64,000 nt of DNA from Candidatus Binatia bacterium (GCA_028278325.1 JANQEO010000151.1:1-64000), one strand, 5' to 3'; positions 43,901 to 52,275 are shown, numbered from the stretch's first letter. Made by a program: numbers and translations. Notes: a model not told the origin generated them from the letters alone.

Positions 43901-44987
43901 TTCGCTCATGGCCGCCGGTGCAACCGAGTTGCCGGTGGGCACCGGTACGCTGATGCCTGACGACGATGTCGACGGCTCCGGCGACGATGAGGCGATGGTC
44001 ATGTGGCAGCTCGACTACACCGGAGACCTGTCCTGGGAGACCATCGGATTGGTCCTCGACCTACGCGAGAACGGAGAGGATCCGAGCACCTTCCTCAACG
44101 ATCCTGAGATAGGTCTGCTGTCGGTTGATCCCGAGCTCGGCGACACGGATCTCGACGGGATTCCGGACGATCTGGAGGACGAAGTCGGATTGACTGTTGG
44201 TGTCGACGATTCGGAGTCGGATCTCGATGGGGATGGCTTGGATAACCTGGTCGAGCTGCTGCAGGGGACCGATCCCGACGCAATGTCGAGCGATGCGGAT
44301 AGCCTCTCCGATCTGGAAGAGCTTACGAGAGGCGCCGACGGATTCGTGACGAATCCTCTCGATGAGGACACGGACGCCGACGGCACCCCCGATGACATGG
44401 ACGGTGCGCCGACGGATCAGACCTCCACGGACGAGCCGATCGGCGGCAGCGAAGGCGAGCCTGAAGTGGCCGTCGACATGACGGTCGTAGACCTGGCGGA
44501 CGGTGTCGAGTCGGCGGCCATCGAGGTCACCAACTCCGGCACCGGTGAGCTGACTTGGGTGGCCTCAGCTACCAACCCGTCGCTTGTCGACGTAGCCCCG
44601 GGTCCCGGGACGATTTCTCCCGAGGGGACGGTGCTGACGATTGGTGCGCCCGACAGTTTCGATTTCAACGCTGTCGGGCTGATTTCGACTACCGTTATCG
44701 TTACGGACGTGGCCGGCGCTGACAACGACTCGCAGGTCATCACCGTGCGCATGGGTAATCAGGCCGACGTCGACTTTTGCGGACACGCCACGGACGCAAC
44801 GCTCGGGGGACCGGTTACTGCCAACGATGCACTGGAGACCTTGCTTGCGGGCGTCGGCGCCAGGGTTTGTCAGCTTTGCCGCTGCGATGTCAACAAGTCA
44901 GGGGATAACAACGCGTCGGATGCGCTGGAAATCCTGAAGAAGGCCGTGGGTCAGAACGTAACGCTCGATTGTATTCCGTGTCTCTGA
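40935..44987 (+). CDS. Large secreted protein with TSP3-type calcium repeats and C-terminal dockerin-like module
   Basis: A 1350-aa exoprotein. The signal peptide is SLRVGLITCLLAGLSVALPNRAFSA; the ATG at 40935 is chosen because it places this signal at the N-terminus. Residues about 30-1000 are not recognised; they include mixed helical regions with several Cys. Toward the C-terminus a run of thrombospondin-type-3-like Asp-rich repeats occurs (DTDLDGIPDDLEDE, ESDLDGDGLDNLVELLQGTDPD, DEDTDADGTPDDMDGAPTD), which bind calcium. An Ig-like/abnormal-spindle-like segment follows, then a dockerin-like Cys-rich module (FCGHATDATLGG, CRCDVNKSGDNNASDALEILKKAVGQ). The same module type occurs in the Cys-rich protein at 36.4-37.4 kb. 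It is probably cell-surface or matrix associated. Confidence 0.75.
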   Translation: MPPSLRVGLITCLLAGLSVALPNRAFSAEIDPNVSVLLESHCGGANNASQCRPCDTDEQRRRSPRLVLRTTSVIPGDQTATGRPISVIEGTFRKADTWIDAGKKDEFGFCDRVVNPIERWGAITYDVTGTVDWNANGTGKIRFDGVFSDGPMQPRIECTEFSSEGSLRPVGVLSIEDLTGEFILIPPETRIQDLINPRCEGVVQEAQECQSRTFRPGMWKCSANLGGGELTGATETLTGKLESSLPTITDPELPDRQVHRANIAVYEQQLGAVRFPMPSETAAEYRDYLRTQARALVASVTINRDGGGQSTPDNPGVFEIKNLPIARISRDTPTKILYTIEVTDAETDEIELDSGGQPDPNTRMLLPFRDAAVPNVDLVGLPPNFKIFLDPFTAVGAKRVLAERIAGVCPINYAPIEEAVVDFLDDIEDGTIPLDEVVEEALERGLWAERAVLYGALLSEELIEESISALGVLLANIYDDATDFTRTDIVKTRKVFNRIKAAEAKNGFGFTEQTKEALGALTSTEIDLLIFSMVGKILKAVFKVMAPYMESALVAAGVERGSAETLSKGITLAVMSVLSAVETGTKEGALTPVVKLIIEQSTQALAPGFLDAPDPLTAPNPSYCGRTDDFLQSAASQMIAWNSFDPGWEATDRGRVVETITALNDDATFALATARFQAEITAGLDNNETLLGFLELLPGAGQATAQAVSAAKYLTNFASIVAPMVTVYAVVPDAVESAVSEAFGGPSTSIVAGGVVNELFAAPPVSGFVSAGDAVTSALGQVDDSQALFDALDTIEAEILSNEIGNAVEATFGTDAGSYLNLIQDWHRSVELWFAEIFAIDGGTGFLLPSSFGGQFYALRQWAQLRAAEVDLLEIARDFYGAVLSAEYDHPADPDYLGDRLKLIAAIATVRGQLDHVDGLVGGNTHPFGSVTTRPVIALEFLDVVSDSTGDRFISQTPESFTLRALVRNLGDTEVSGLSLRLNITSPKDSLMAAGATELPVGTGTLMPDDDVDGSGDDEAMVMWQLDYTGDLSWETIGLVLDLRENGEDPSTFLNDPEIGLLSVDPELGDTDLDGIPDDLEDEVGLTVGVDDSESDLDGDGLDNLVELLQGTDPDAMSSDADSLSDLEELTRGADGFVTNPLDEDTDADGTPDDMDGAPTDQTSTDEPIGGSEGEPEVAVDMTVVDLADGVESAAIEVTNSGTGELTWVASATNPSLVDVAPGPGTISPEGTVLTIGAPDSFDFNAVGLISTTVIVTDVAGADNDSQVITVRMGNQADVDFCGHATDATLGGPVTANDALETLLAGVGARVCQLCRCDVNKSGDNNASDALEILKKAVGQNVTLDCIPCL

Positions 44988-45076
44988 AGTAGCGGCTGCC
45001 CGCATTCCCTGAAAGACCGTGGCTACGCCACCGTGCAGGCGTACTTATCCGCGCCACCCCGCGATATTGCGAGAGG

Positions 45077-46951
45077 CTAGTTGCTGCAGGAACCGTTCTC
45101 GTGGCCGACGCGCACCCAGGTTACCGTGCGGCCGAGTAGGGGCATGCCGACGTAGCCGCGAAAGCGCGCGAGGTGTTGACCTTCCAACTCGAGGTTGGCC
45201 GAGTAGGTTCGTCCGCTCCCCGGATCGTAGATGTGCCCGCCGGTCCAACGGTCGATTTCTTCGGACGGCTCGAGGCCGTTGAGAATCTCGATGCCGACGA
45301 CCGGACGATTGCGCAGTTCGGGGTCGGGGTTCTTCGAGTCTCGCAGCTCGCAACCGTGGTCATCAAAAGGATGCCGCAGCCACACCACCGTGCCGCATAG
45401 TTTGCCGCCGTCGCAGTGCGCGAGTTCGACCTTGGCGCCGCCGCGATCGGCCCACCATAGGCCGACCGGATCGTTCGCCTTGCCGTCCCGAGCACCCGTA
45501 CCGGCTGCGGTGGCCGAGCCGGCTTCAGTAGCCGTATGAGTTGCGGATTTTGTTGCCGGCTCGACAGAGGCATCCGCCTTTGCGCTCCACAACCATGCCG
45601 AGGCCAGCACTACGATGACCAGCAGCAGCGACATTGCCGGGCGAAGGTCAGGGTCATCGGTGTCGGCGACATCGTGCTCGGAGGCATTCGCGTCGGCTGT
45701 CGCCATCGCGGAGACCGCAGCCGTGCCCGGGCTGAGTGGCTTCATCCCGAACGCGAATCGCAAGACAGGCACGTAACGCGCGATCAGATGATAGAAGCTC
45801 TGAGCCGCGATCACCGAGGCGATCAACAGCAACACGAACTTCGTCACCATACCGAGCTCAGTCTGGATCAGCGGGTAACCGATGAGCACGATGGCCGGCT
45901 GGTGCAGGATGTAGATGGGCAGTGAGCCCTCGGCCAGATAGGAGAGCCTGGCAGAGGCCTTCTCGCTTGGTTTGGAAAGTCGACTATGTGCGAAGCCCAG
46001 CATCGCAACGATGAAGGACCAGCACGCAACCGCCGAGAGCGCGAGGACCGCGGGCTGGTAGGTCATGATCTCGAAGACGGCGAGTAGCAGAGCGACGACG
46101 CTGCCGAGGCCGATCAGTGTCGCACGTTTGGTTTCGCGATGGATGGCCGCCTCGAAGATCGGGTAACGCGCCATCAAGAAGCCGGCAACCATGCAGGTGC
46201 TGTAGAAGGCGAAGTTCGCCCAGTCGTTGATCAGGGTCTGCAGGCCCGGGTAGTGGGGACGCAACGTAACTTGGATCACCGCCAATGGGATGATCGGCAG
46301 GTAGACCCAGTAGGCAGGGATGCTCGCGCGGCAAGTCTCTGCGTGTCTCTTGGCCTGGGCCTTGGGCGCAACGTCGGGCTTGGCCAACCATGCGAACAAC
46401 GGGCGGTAGAGCAGAGAGAAGGTGAACAGATAGGCAATGAACCACAGATGCGACCAGCTGAAGCGCGCCGGGGTGAAGTAAGTCGGCCAGAACTCCGCAA
46501 GCCCCTCGTTAAAAGGCGGAGCCAGGGCCAGCGTCGACGGAATCACCTCCCGGAAGCTCTCCTGCAGCTCGGCGCTTACACGCAGGCCGTGAAAGCCCGC
46601 ATCGAATCCGCTGAGCATCTCGACGTACTTGATCAAGGGGCCGAACAGGATGCAGCCGGCAACGAGTGGTACCAGGAGGCGAAGCGCACGTTCCTTTATA
46701 AAGCCTGCACCACCACGGGCATTGACCGAGGAAAATACCGACCAGCCGGCCAGCACGAAGAACAGCGGCATGTGCCAGAGGCTGATGAAGCCGCAAAGGA
46801 TAAAGAAGGCGATGGAAACCTCGTCGTTCCTGATGTGGTAAAACGGCGCGACGTTGAAGACCATTGCACCGTGAAAGACGAACAGCAGGTAAGTCGCAAA
46901 CACTCGAAGGTAGTCGATATCGTGGCGTCTCCTAATTGCTCGAGGATTCAT
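45077..46951 (-). CDS. Acyltransferase-3 membrane protein fused to a DUF2147 domain
   Basis: A 624-aa fusion. Residues about 1-440 are an acyltransferase_3/OatA-type integral membrane domain with about ten helices. It has the hallmark start RRRHDIDYLRVFATYLLFVFHG (Arg and catalytic His) and WHMPLFFVLAGWSVF. Residues about 520-620 form a DUF2147 domain: GLWWADRGGAKVELAHCDGGKLCGTVVWL, GIEILNGL, GGHIYDPGSGRTYSANLELEG, LLGRTVTWVRV. DUF2147 is usually a separate small exported protein, so the joined architecture is unusual. The ATG at 46951 starts 5 nt after the tetR stop; the longer upstream frame is a tetR shadow. It is expected to acylate an envelope glycan or lipid. Confidence 0.85.
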   Translation of the reverse strand: MNPRAIRRRHDIDYLRVFATYLLFVFHGAMVFNVAPFYHIRNDEVSIAFFILCGFISLWHMPLFFVLAGWSVFSSVNARGGAGFIKERALRLLVPLVAGCILFGPLIKYVEMLSGFDAGFHGLRVSAELQESFREVIPSTLALAPPFNEGLAEFWPTYFTPARFSWSHLWFIAYLFTFSLLYRPLFAWLAKPDVAPKAQAKRHAETCRASIPAYWVYLPIIPLAVIQVTLRPHYPGLQTLINDWANFAFYSTCMVAGFLMARYPIFEAAIHRETKRATLIGLGSVVALLLAVFEIMTYQPAVLALSAVACWSFIVAMLGFAHSRLSKPSEKASARLSYLAEGSLPIYILHQPAIVLIGYPLIQTELGMVTKFVLLLIASVIAAQSFYHLIARYVPVLRFAFGMKPLSPGTAAVSAMATADANASEHDVADTDDPDLRPAMSLLLVIVVLASAWLWSAKADASVEPATKSATHTATEAGSATAAGTGARDGKANDPVGLWWADRGGAKVELAHCDGGKLCGTVVWLRHPFDDHGCELRDSKNPDPELRNRPVVGIEILNGLEPSEEIDRWTGGHIYDPGSGRTYSANLELEGQHLARFRGYVGMPLLGRTVTWVRVGHENGSCSN

Positions 46952-46956
46952 GGGGC

Positions 46957-47652
46957 TTACTCCTTGACGAGGGTGCGCCGCGCGAACATCACGACTGTGT
47001 CCTCTGCGACGTTCTCGTCTATCTCTTGGGGGTGGGGGTCCCAGTGACGGTGCACGGCCCAGAAGGCGATCATCTCGATGATCACGCGGGCGGTGACGAG
47101 CATGTCGGGGACTTCCTTGAACACGCCGCTTTCGATGCGGTCTGATATGTAACGGGCCAGCATGGCCAGAAGGCCTTCGCGCCCGCCTTTGAACCACACG
47201 TCGCCCCACTCGGGGTTCTCGGCTGCGACGCGGTCGATGAGCTTTATGACGGTGCGGTTCGTGAACAGGGTCACGTAGATCTCACGGATGATGTCATCGA
47301 GCTCGATGCCGGGATCTTTCGGCTTCGGATCGGCCAAAGCGCCGGCCAGGCCCGGCATTGCGCTCCTCGCCACCAGGCCGCTGCGGGCCAGCTCTATGGT
47401 CGAGCCCGGTTCGGGAGTGGGCAAGGGCAAATCGGCGGGCGCTTCGAAGGGCCGGGCCGAGTCGTTGTAGCGAACGACGAGATCGAAGAGCGCCTCTTTG
47501 CTCTCGACGTAGAGGTAGAGGGTGCCCTTGGCCACACCCAAGGCCTCGGCTACCTCGGCCATCTGAGCGCGGCGGTACCCCCGGCGGATGAACACCTTGG
47601 TGGCGACTTCGGCCAGATCTTCGAGCCGGTGAGTGGGCATGGTGCGTGGCAT
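46957..47652 (-). CDS. TetR/AcrR-family regulator of the acyltransferase fusion gene
   Basis: A 231-aa TetR-type repressor. HTH at about residues 9-58: DLAEVATKVFIRRGYRRAQMAEVAEALGVAKGTLYLYVESKEALFDL. The C-terminal domain is of a TetR_C type found in acyl/lipid-related regulators. It forms a two-gene operon with the acyltransferase-DUF2147 gene, which starts 5 nt downstream. The promoter contains a perfect inverted repeat directly upstream, so autorepression is expected. An in-frame ATG at 47640 is an alternative start; the predicted -10 is close to the 47652 ATG. Confidence 0.9.
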   Translation of the reverse strand: MPRTMPTHRLEDLAEVATKVFIRRGYRRAQMAEVAEALGVAKGTLYLYVESKEALFDLVVRYNDSARPFEAPADLPLPTPEPGSTIELARSGLVARSAMPGLAGALADPKPKDPGIELDDIIREIYVTLFTNRTVIKLIDRVAAENPEWGDVWFKGGREGLLAMLARYISDRIESGVFKEVPDMLVTARVIIEMIAFWAVHRHWDPHPQEIDENVAEDTVVMFARRTLVKE

Positions 47653-47661
47653 GATGGGAAA

Positions 47662-47689
47662 TATATAACTGACTGACTTGGTCAGTCAA
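47662..47689 (-). promoter_or_regulatory. TetR operator within the promoter of the acyltransferase operon
   Basis: TGACTGAC (47670-47677) and GTCAGTCA (47681-47688) are perfect 8-bp arms around a 3-bp centre. On the minus strand TTGACT (47684-47689) and TATATA (47662-47667) form -35/-10 elements 16 bp apart, so the operator fills the spacer. Confidence 0.7.
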
Positions 47690-47892
47690 GAGGAATCTGA
47701 AAAGCGCCCCCAAATAACTCCAACCGGCCTGGCCGCCCAAGTAGCTGAAATCACTAGAGGTGACTTGGCGGCGTGTGAAATCAGCGCCGGCGCTAGAGGG
47801 CCGAGCCCGCCGGCAAGGCTGATCCCGGCGAAGCCTTGCGGCTGAGTTTGGAGCCCACGGCTACAGTGATAGGCATAACCAAGGTGCCCACG

Positions 47893-48387
47893 ATGATGCT
47901 CAAACGCCGAACTTCCCCCGCCGCGGCGACGCTGGCGCTCCTCGCCCCGATCTTGAGCGCCGTGCTACTCATCGGCGCCGCGCCCCAGGCCGCCGATGCC
48001 CACGGCCCCAAGGGCCACGGTCCGGCCAAGGAAAAGCTTCGTTTCAAGAAGGCGCCCGGCCAGGGCGGTGAGACGGGGGAGGAGGCAAACGGCGAGTCGA
48101 AAGACATCCCGTCCTACGGCAAGCCGCCGATGCGTCTGGACACCAAGGTCATGTACCAGCGCCTCGATCCACGGCGTGACTCCGCGATGGAGATGGCGCG
48201 GATCAATAACCAATCGGAGCCGGCCTACACGATCTCGGATTGCACCGAGGGCGAGAAGGCCATGGTTTGTTGCACCTTCGATGGATCCGACAAAGGCGGC
48301 GACTGCGGCATCTTCAAGATGGTGTGTGAAGAGTGGGGCTGGACGGTGGAGGGCGATCCGAAGTCCGCGAAGTGCACAGCGCCTTAG
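47893..48387 (+). CDS. Exported hypothetical protein, Cys-containing
   Basis: A 164-aa protein with a signal peptide (AATLALLAPILSAVLLIGAAPQAADA) followed by a His/Gly/Lys-rich stretch (HGPKGHGPAKEKLRFKKAPGQGGE). A C-terminal region has at least five Cys (ISDCTEGEKAMVCCTFDGSDKGGDCGIFKMVCEEWGWTVEG). The Cys-rich C-terminus suggests disulfides and export. No family recognised. The ATG at 47893 is chosen so that the signal peptide is N-terminal; the longer frame from 47836 adds a non-signal-like segment. Confidence 0.6.
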   Translation: MMLKRRTSPAAATLALLAPILSAVLLIGAAPQAADAHGPKGHGPAKEKLRFKKAPGQGGETGEEANGESKDIPSYGKPPMRLDTKVMYQRLDPRRDSAMEMARINNQSEPAYTISDCTEGEKAMVCCTFDGSDKGGDCGIFKMVCEEWGWTVEGDPKSAKCTAP

Positions 48388-48395
48388 CCGCGCTG

Positions 48396-49061
48396 CTAAC
48401 TCCTCTTCTCGGCCACCACGATCTCCGACGGAATACCGAAAGCCGAGATGCGTTCGCTGTGGCGTACGTGCCAGTGGGGCTCTTCCACCAGTCGCGCGAC
48501 GTCGACTGAGCGGCAACCCCCAACCAAGGACGGGCTCAAGTAATGAACGGCCGCCCAGCCGGCCATGACGATGCTGCTCACCAACGTGAAGCCGTGGGTG
48601 AGGCTCACAAGCCCGAGTAGACCTCCCGGCATGAGAACCCGGCGGGCTTCCTCAATGACGGCTTCGATCTCGTCCTCGGCGAGCAGGTCCAATACGTAAG
48701 TCGAGAGTACCCGGTCGACGCTGGCCGCGCCGATGTCGAAATCGGAGGAGCCGTCGGACTGGCGGATCTGCGCACGTTCTCCGAAGTCAGCCGTGCGCTC
48801 TCGCGCCAAGGAAACCATGGTCGAGCTGATGTCTATGCCCGTATAGCGAGCATCGTCGGGTAGGTGATTGGAAAGTATCTCGCGTGCGAAGCGCCCGGTG
48901 CCGCAACCGAACTCGAAAACCGCCGATGCGTGGGCGAGGTCGACGTTGGCGAGCAACCGGGAGACGGCTTTGTCTTCGTAGAAGGCCTGAGCATCCTGGC
49001 GCTTTCCGAAGCCGTCGTAGAAGCTACGGGCCTCTTCGTGACTGAGGGTTCGCGATCCCAA
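48396..49061 (-). CDS. Class I SAM-dependent methyltransferase
   Basis: A 221-aa methyltransferase with a standard Rossmann core: motif I ASAVFEFGCGTGRFAREIL, then YTGIDISSTMVSLARER, FDIGAASVDRVLSTYVLDLL (motif III/IV) and VLMPGGLLGLVSL (post-motif). The overall shape resembles UbiE/methyltransferase type 11-12 small-molecule enzymes. The C-terminal part (RISAFGIPSEIVVAEK) is the usual final strand pair. The substrate is unknown. It is divergent from the malic enzyme gene and convergent with the Cys-containing exported protein. Confidence 0.87.
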   Translation of the reverse strand: MGSRTLSHEEARSFYDGFGKRQDAQAFYEDKAVSRLLANVDLAHASAVFEFGCGTGRFAREILSNHLPDDARYTGIDISSTMVSLARERTADFGERAQIRQSDGSSDFDIGAASVDRVLSTYVLDLLAEDEIEAVIEEARRVLMPGGLLGLVSLTHGFTLVSSIVMAGWAAVHYLSPSLVGGCRSVDVARLVEEPHWHVRHSERISAFGIPSEIVVAEKRS

Positions 49062-49267
49062 GACTCTTCTAGCCCCCGGCTACGCTGGCCTCATTCCGTA
49101 CGTGTATCAAGCGGCGGAATATGCCCGGGGAACACGGCCACCGATCGCCGCGCGAGCGCGAGCCAGTTGTCCGCTCGACGACGGCGCGTTGGCCGCCCCC
49201 GGCAAGGCATTCTCGATCCGGTTTCCACGCTTTTCCCGCAGCCACGCTCTTTTGATAGGGGTTTGCG

Positions 49268-50914
49268 ATGCCCAGATTCCCCACGGAGGCTGACTTTCCC
49301 AGCGGGGTTCGCCTTCTTCACGATCCCGTACGCAACAAAGGAACCGCCTTCAACGAGGCCGAACGTGACGCCCTGGGGCTGCGCGGCCTACTTCCTCCGC
49401 GAATTTTGGGCCAGGACCTACAGGTCGCGCGCATTCTGGAAAATTTGCGCGACAAGCCCAGCGACTTGGACCGTTATATCTCACTGGTCGGTCTGCAGGA
49501 TCGCAACGAGGTTCTCTTCTATAGAGTTCTGCTCGACAACCTCGAAGAGCTGATGCCCATCGTCTATACGCCGACGGTAGGCAAGGCCTGCCAAGAGTTC
49601 GGTCACATTTTCCGAAGGCCCCGCGGCTTGTACGTGTCGGCTAACGACCGCGGTAGAGTGCGTGAAGTGCTGGGTAACTGGCCCCACGATGATGTGCGCA
49701 TCATCGTCGTTACTGACGGCGAGAGAATTCTGGGCCTCGGTGATCTCGGCGCCGACGGCATGGGCATACCGATAGGCAAGCTGGCCCTATACAGCGCTTG
49801 CGCCGGAATCCACCCTACCAAGACCCTGCCCGTCATGCTCGACACCGGTACAGAGAGTGAGCAACGCTTGCAGGATCCTTTGTATCTCGGGCTACAACAG
49901 CAGCGGTTGCGTGGAGACGCGTACGACCAGCTCGTCGAAGAGTTCTTCGATGCCGTCGCCGAGGTTTTCCCCAAGGCTGTCGTGCAGCTCGAGGACTTCG
50001 CCAACACCAACGCTTTCCGCTTGTTGGCGAAGTATCGAAAGCGCGCCTGTTGTTTCGACGACGACATCCAGGGCACGGCGGGCGTAGCGTTGGCCGGCAT
50101 TCTCTCTGCGCTTCGCATAACTGGAGACAAGCTGGGCGACCGGCCTGTCCTTTTCCTCGGGGCAGGTGAAGCCGCGATCGGAATCGGCGAACTGCTGGTG
50201 GCCGCTATGATCCAGGAAGGTTGGCGCGAAGACCACGCGAAGCGACAGTGCTGGTTCATGGACTCAAAGGGCCTCGTCGTAGCCGGGCGCGAGGCGTTGA
50301 CCGAGCAGAAAGCGCCGTTCGCGCACGAGGCCGAGCACACGGGTGATCTGGTTGAAGCCATCGAACGAATCAAGCCCGGCGCGTTGCTCGGCCTGTCGGC
50401 ACAGGGCGGTGCCTTCACGCGACCGGTGCTCGAGGCCATGGCGCGGGTGAACGAACGGCCCATCGTGTTTGCGCTATCAAATCCGACCTCGAAGTCGGAG
50501 TGCACGGCCGAGCAAGCCTACGAGTGGACCGGTGGACGAGCGATCTTCGCCAGCGGGAGCCCGTTTGCTCCTGTCGATATGAGTGGAAAGCACTTCGTAC
50601 CGGGCCAAGGCAACAACGCCTATGTTTTCCCGGGGGTGGGTCTTGGCTTGATCGTGTCGCAGGCCAGGGAGTGCACGGACGAGATGTTCTACGAAGCCGC
50701 GCGTGCCCTGGCTGCCATGACCCACGAGGAAGACTTGGCCAAGGGTCGTGTGTATCCGCCGCTGGCGAGCATCCGTGAGATTTCCGCGAACATCGCGGAA
50801 GCGGTGGCGCGCGTCGCCTTCGATCGGGCCCTGGCGGGGGTGGAGCCGTTCGAAGACTTAGCCGCGGCGATCCGAGAAGAGATGTTCGAGCCGGACTATC
50901 CTGACTACGCCTAA
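49268..50914 (+). CDS. NAD(P)-dependent malic enzyme (malate dehydrogenase, decarboxylating)
   Basis: A 548-aa large-type malic enzyme (MaeA-like) converting malate to pyruvate and CO2. Recognised parts are GTAFNEAERDALGLRGLLPP, the malate/Tyr motif ELMPIVYTPTVGKACQEF, DGERILGLGDLGADGMGIPIGKLALYSACAGI, metal-binding QLEDFANTNAF and FDDDIQGTAGVALAGIL, the NAD-binding VLFLGAGEAAIGIGEL, and the late conserved IVFALSNPTSKSECTAEQAY. The length fits the family. It links the TCA cycle to pyruvate. Start at 49268 (ATG). Confidence 0.95.
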   Translation: MPRFPTEADFPSGVRLLHDPVRNKGTAFNEAERDALGLRGLLPPRILGQDLQVARILENLRDKPSDLDRYISLVGLQDRNEVLFYRVLLDNLEELMPIVYTPTVGKACQEFGHIFRRPRGLYVSANDRGRVREVLGNWPHDDVRIIVVTDGERILGLGDLGADGMGIPIGKLALYSACAGIHPTKTLPVMLDTGTESEQRLQDPLYLGLQQQRLRGDAYDQLVEEFFDAVAEVFPKAVVQLEDFANTNAFRLLAKYRKRACCFDDDIQGTAGVALAGILSALRITGDKLGDRPVLFLGAGEAAIGIGELLVAAMIQEGWREDHAKRQCWFMDSKGLVVAGREALTEQKAPFAHEAEHTGDLVEAIERIKPGALLGLSAQGGAFTRPVLEAMARVNERPIVFALSNPTSKSECTAEQAYEWTGGRAIFASGSPFAPVDMSGKHFVPGQGNNAYVFPGVGLGLIVSQARECTDEMFYEAARALAAMTHEEDLAKGRVYPPLASIREISANIAEAVARVAFDRALAGVEPFEDLAAAIREEMFEPDYPDYA

Positions 50915-50938
50915 CGGCGGCGGGGACGCTGCTTGTTA

Positions 50939-50980
50939 TCCACCGGCACCGGTATGGGTACGGGTACCGGTGCCGGTGGA
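50939..50980. repeat. Perfect 16-bp inverted repeat between convergent genes
   Basis: Positions 50939-50954 are the exact reverse complement of 50965-50980, with a 10-nt loop (built from TACCGG/CCGGTG units). It lies 25 nt after the malic enzyme stop and 47 nt before the end of dps on the other strand. It has no T-run, so it is probably a bidirectional, Rho-dependent or mRNA-stabilising hairpin. Confidence 0.8.
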
Positions 50981-51026
50981 ATCAGCCACTCGAGAAGGCG
51001 GTCGATAAAGGGGGCAATCGACATCG

Positions 51027-51473
51027 CTATTCGAGATGGCTGAGCAACATCCAGGCGTTCTTCTCGGCCACTTCAATGCGCCGCACGCCCAGGTCTCCGC
51101 TCGCGTCGTCGCCGGACTCTCCGGCTCGCGCCACAAGCTCGCGGGCCGAACCGGCTACGGTTTCACAGTCGGCCGCCAGCTCGCGGATCATGTCTTCGGC
51201 CTTGGGCACACCGCTGGCGTCGCTGACCTTCGAAATCTCCGAGAATTCTTTGTAGGAGCCCGGCGCCGGTGCGCCCATAGCTCGAATCCTCTCGGCGATC
51301 TCGTCCACCGCCAGTGCAAGCTCCGTGTACTGGGTCTCGAAGAGCGTGTGCAGAGTCGTGAACATCGGACCCGTCACGTTCCAGTGATAGTTGTGCGTCT
51401 TCAAGTACAGCGTGTAGCTGTCGGCCAGCAACTGGCTGGCTGCTTCTATTGTTGCTTTGTTCTTGTCGCTCAT
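51027..51473 (-). CDS. dps: Dps-family DNA-protecting ferritin-like protein
   Basis: A 148-aa mini-ferritin forming dodecamers that oxidise Fe(II) with H2O2 and protect DNA. The intersubunit ferroxidase motif is complete: THNYHWNVTGPMFTTLHTLFE (His, His, Glu) followed by AVDEIAERIRAMG (Asp, Glu). The GTG at 51482 is rejected because the Shine-Dalgarno AGAGGGAG would overlap it; the ATG at 51473 has 8-nt spacing. It is the second gene of an operon with the peroxiredoxin-glutaredoxin gene (30 nt gap). Both are typical OxyR targets and oxyR is divergent next to them. Confidence 0.92.
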   Translation of the reverse strand: MSDKNKATIEAASQLLADSYTLYLKTHNYHWNVTGPMFTTLHTLFETQYTELALAVDEIAERIRAMGAPAPGSYKEFSEISKVSDASGVPKAEDMIRELAADCETVAGSARELVARAGESGDDASGDLGVRRIEVAEKNAWMLLSHLE

Positions 51474-51503
51474 CTCGATCACTCCCTCTGGTGAGAGGGC
51501 CGC

Positions 51504-52250
51504 CTAAGCGGCCCTCGGGTAGTCGGCCAGGTAAGCTTCCAGTTCGTCGGCGCCGCCGATGTGTTTTCCGTCGATGAACACCTGCGGAACCGTGGTTCGT
51601 CCGGTCACGGCGCGCAGAGTATGCGTGCTCGCCTCGTTGCCGAGCTCGATCTCTTCGTAAGCGCAGCCGTGTTCTTTGAGCGCAGCCTTGGCTCTCGCGC
51701 AGTGCGGACAACCGGGCCTGGTGAACACCGTCACGAACTCTTCTTTGGCCGGTTTACCGCCCAGGTATCCGAGCATGGTGTCGGCATCCGATACCTCGAA
51801 GGGATCGCCTTCGACTTCGGGCTCGATGAACATCTTGTCGATGACGCCGTCGCGCACGAGCATCGAATACCTCCACGAGCGTGGACCGAAGCCGAGATCC
51901 GACTTGTCGACGAGCATGCCCATGCCCTTGGTGAACTCGCCGTTCCCGTCAGGGATGCACACTACGTTTTCGGCGTGCTGGTCCTTGGACCAGGCCTCCA
52001 TCACGAACCCGTCGTTGACCGACAGGCACACGATGCTGTCGACGCCCCTGGCCTTGAGCTCGGCGGCTCTCTCGTTGTAGCCGGGCAGGTGGGTCGCCGA
52101 ACAAGTCGGCGTGAACGCGCCGGGGAGGGCGAACACCACGACGCTTTTACCCTTGAAGATGTCCTCGGACCTGACATCCACCCAGTCCTCGCCGTTGCGG
52201 GTCCGGAACGTAACCTCTGGAACTCTCTGACCTTCTTTGTTGACGACCAT
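51504..52250 (-). CDS. Peroxiredoxin 5-glutaredoxin hybrid (thiol peroxidase)
   Basis: A 248-aa fusion. Residues 1-165 form a Prx5-type peroxiredoxin with the peroxidatic Cys50 in VVFALPGAFTPTCSATHLPG and the Arg in FGPRSWRYSMLV. Residues 170-248 form a glutaredoxin with dithiol Cys181-x-x-Cys184 (FTRPGCPHCARAK) and TVPQVFIDGKHIGGADEL. Such hybrids reduce peroxides using glutathione. Both catalytic sites use Cys codons here, unlike the neighbouring oxyR. The ATG at 52250 has GCGGAGG 9 nt upstream. It is divergent from oxyR and co-directional with dps. Confidence 0.95.
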   Translation of the reverse strand: MVVNKEGQRVPEVTFRTRNGEDWVDVRSEDIFKGKSVVVFALPGAFTPTCSATHLPGYNERAAELKARGVDSIVCLSVNDGFVMEAWSKDQHAENVVCIPDGNGEFTKGMGMLVDKSDLGFGPRSWRYSMLVRDGVIDKMFIEPEVEGDPFEVSDADTMLGYLGGKPAKEEFVTVFTRPGCPHCARAKAALKEHGCAYEEIELGNEASTHTLRAVTGRTTVPQVFIDGKHIGGADELEAYLADYPRAA

Positions 52251-52275
52251 GATTCTTGCCTCCGCTTGGTTGTCT

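Noticed and set aside
46952..47209. N-terminal extension of the acyltransferase fusion
   Set aside because: The extra 86 residues are very Arg-rich and overlap tetR; the membrane domain starts at the ATG at 46951.
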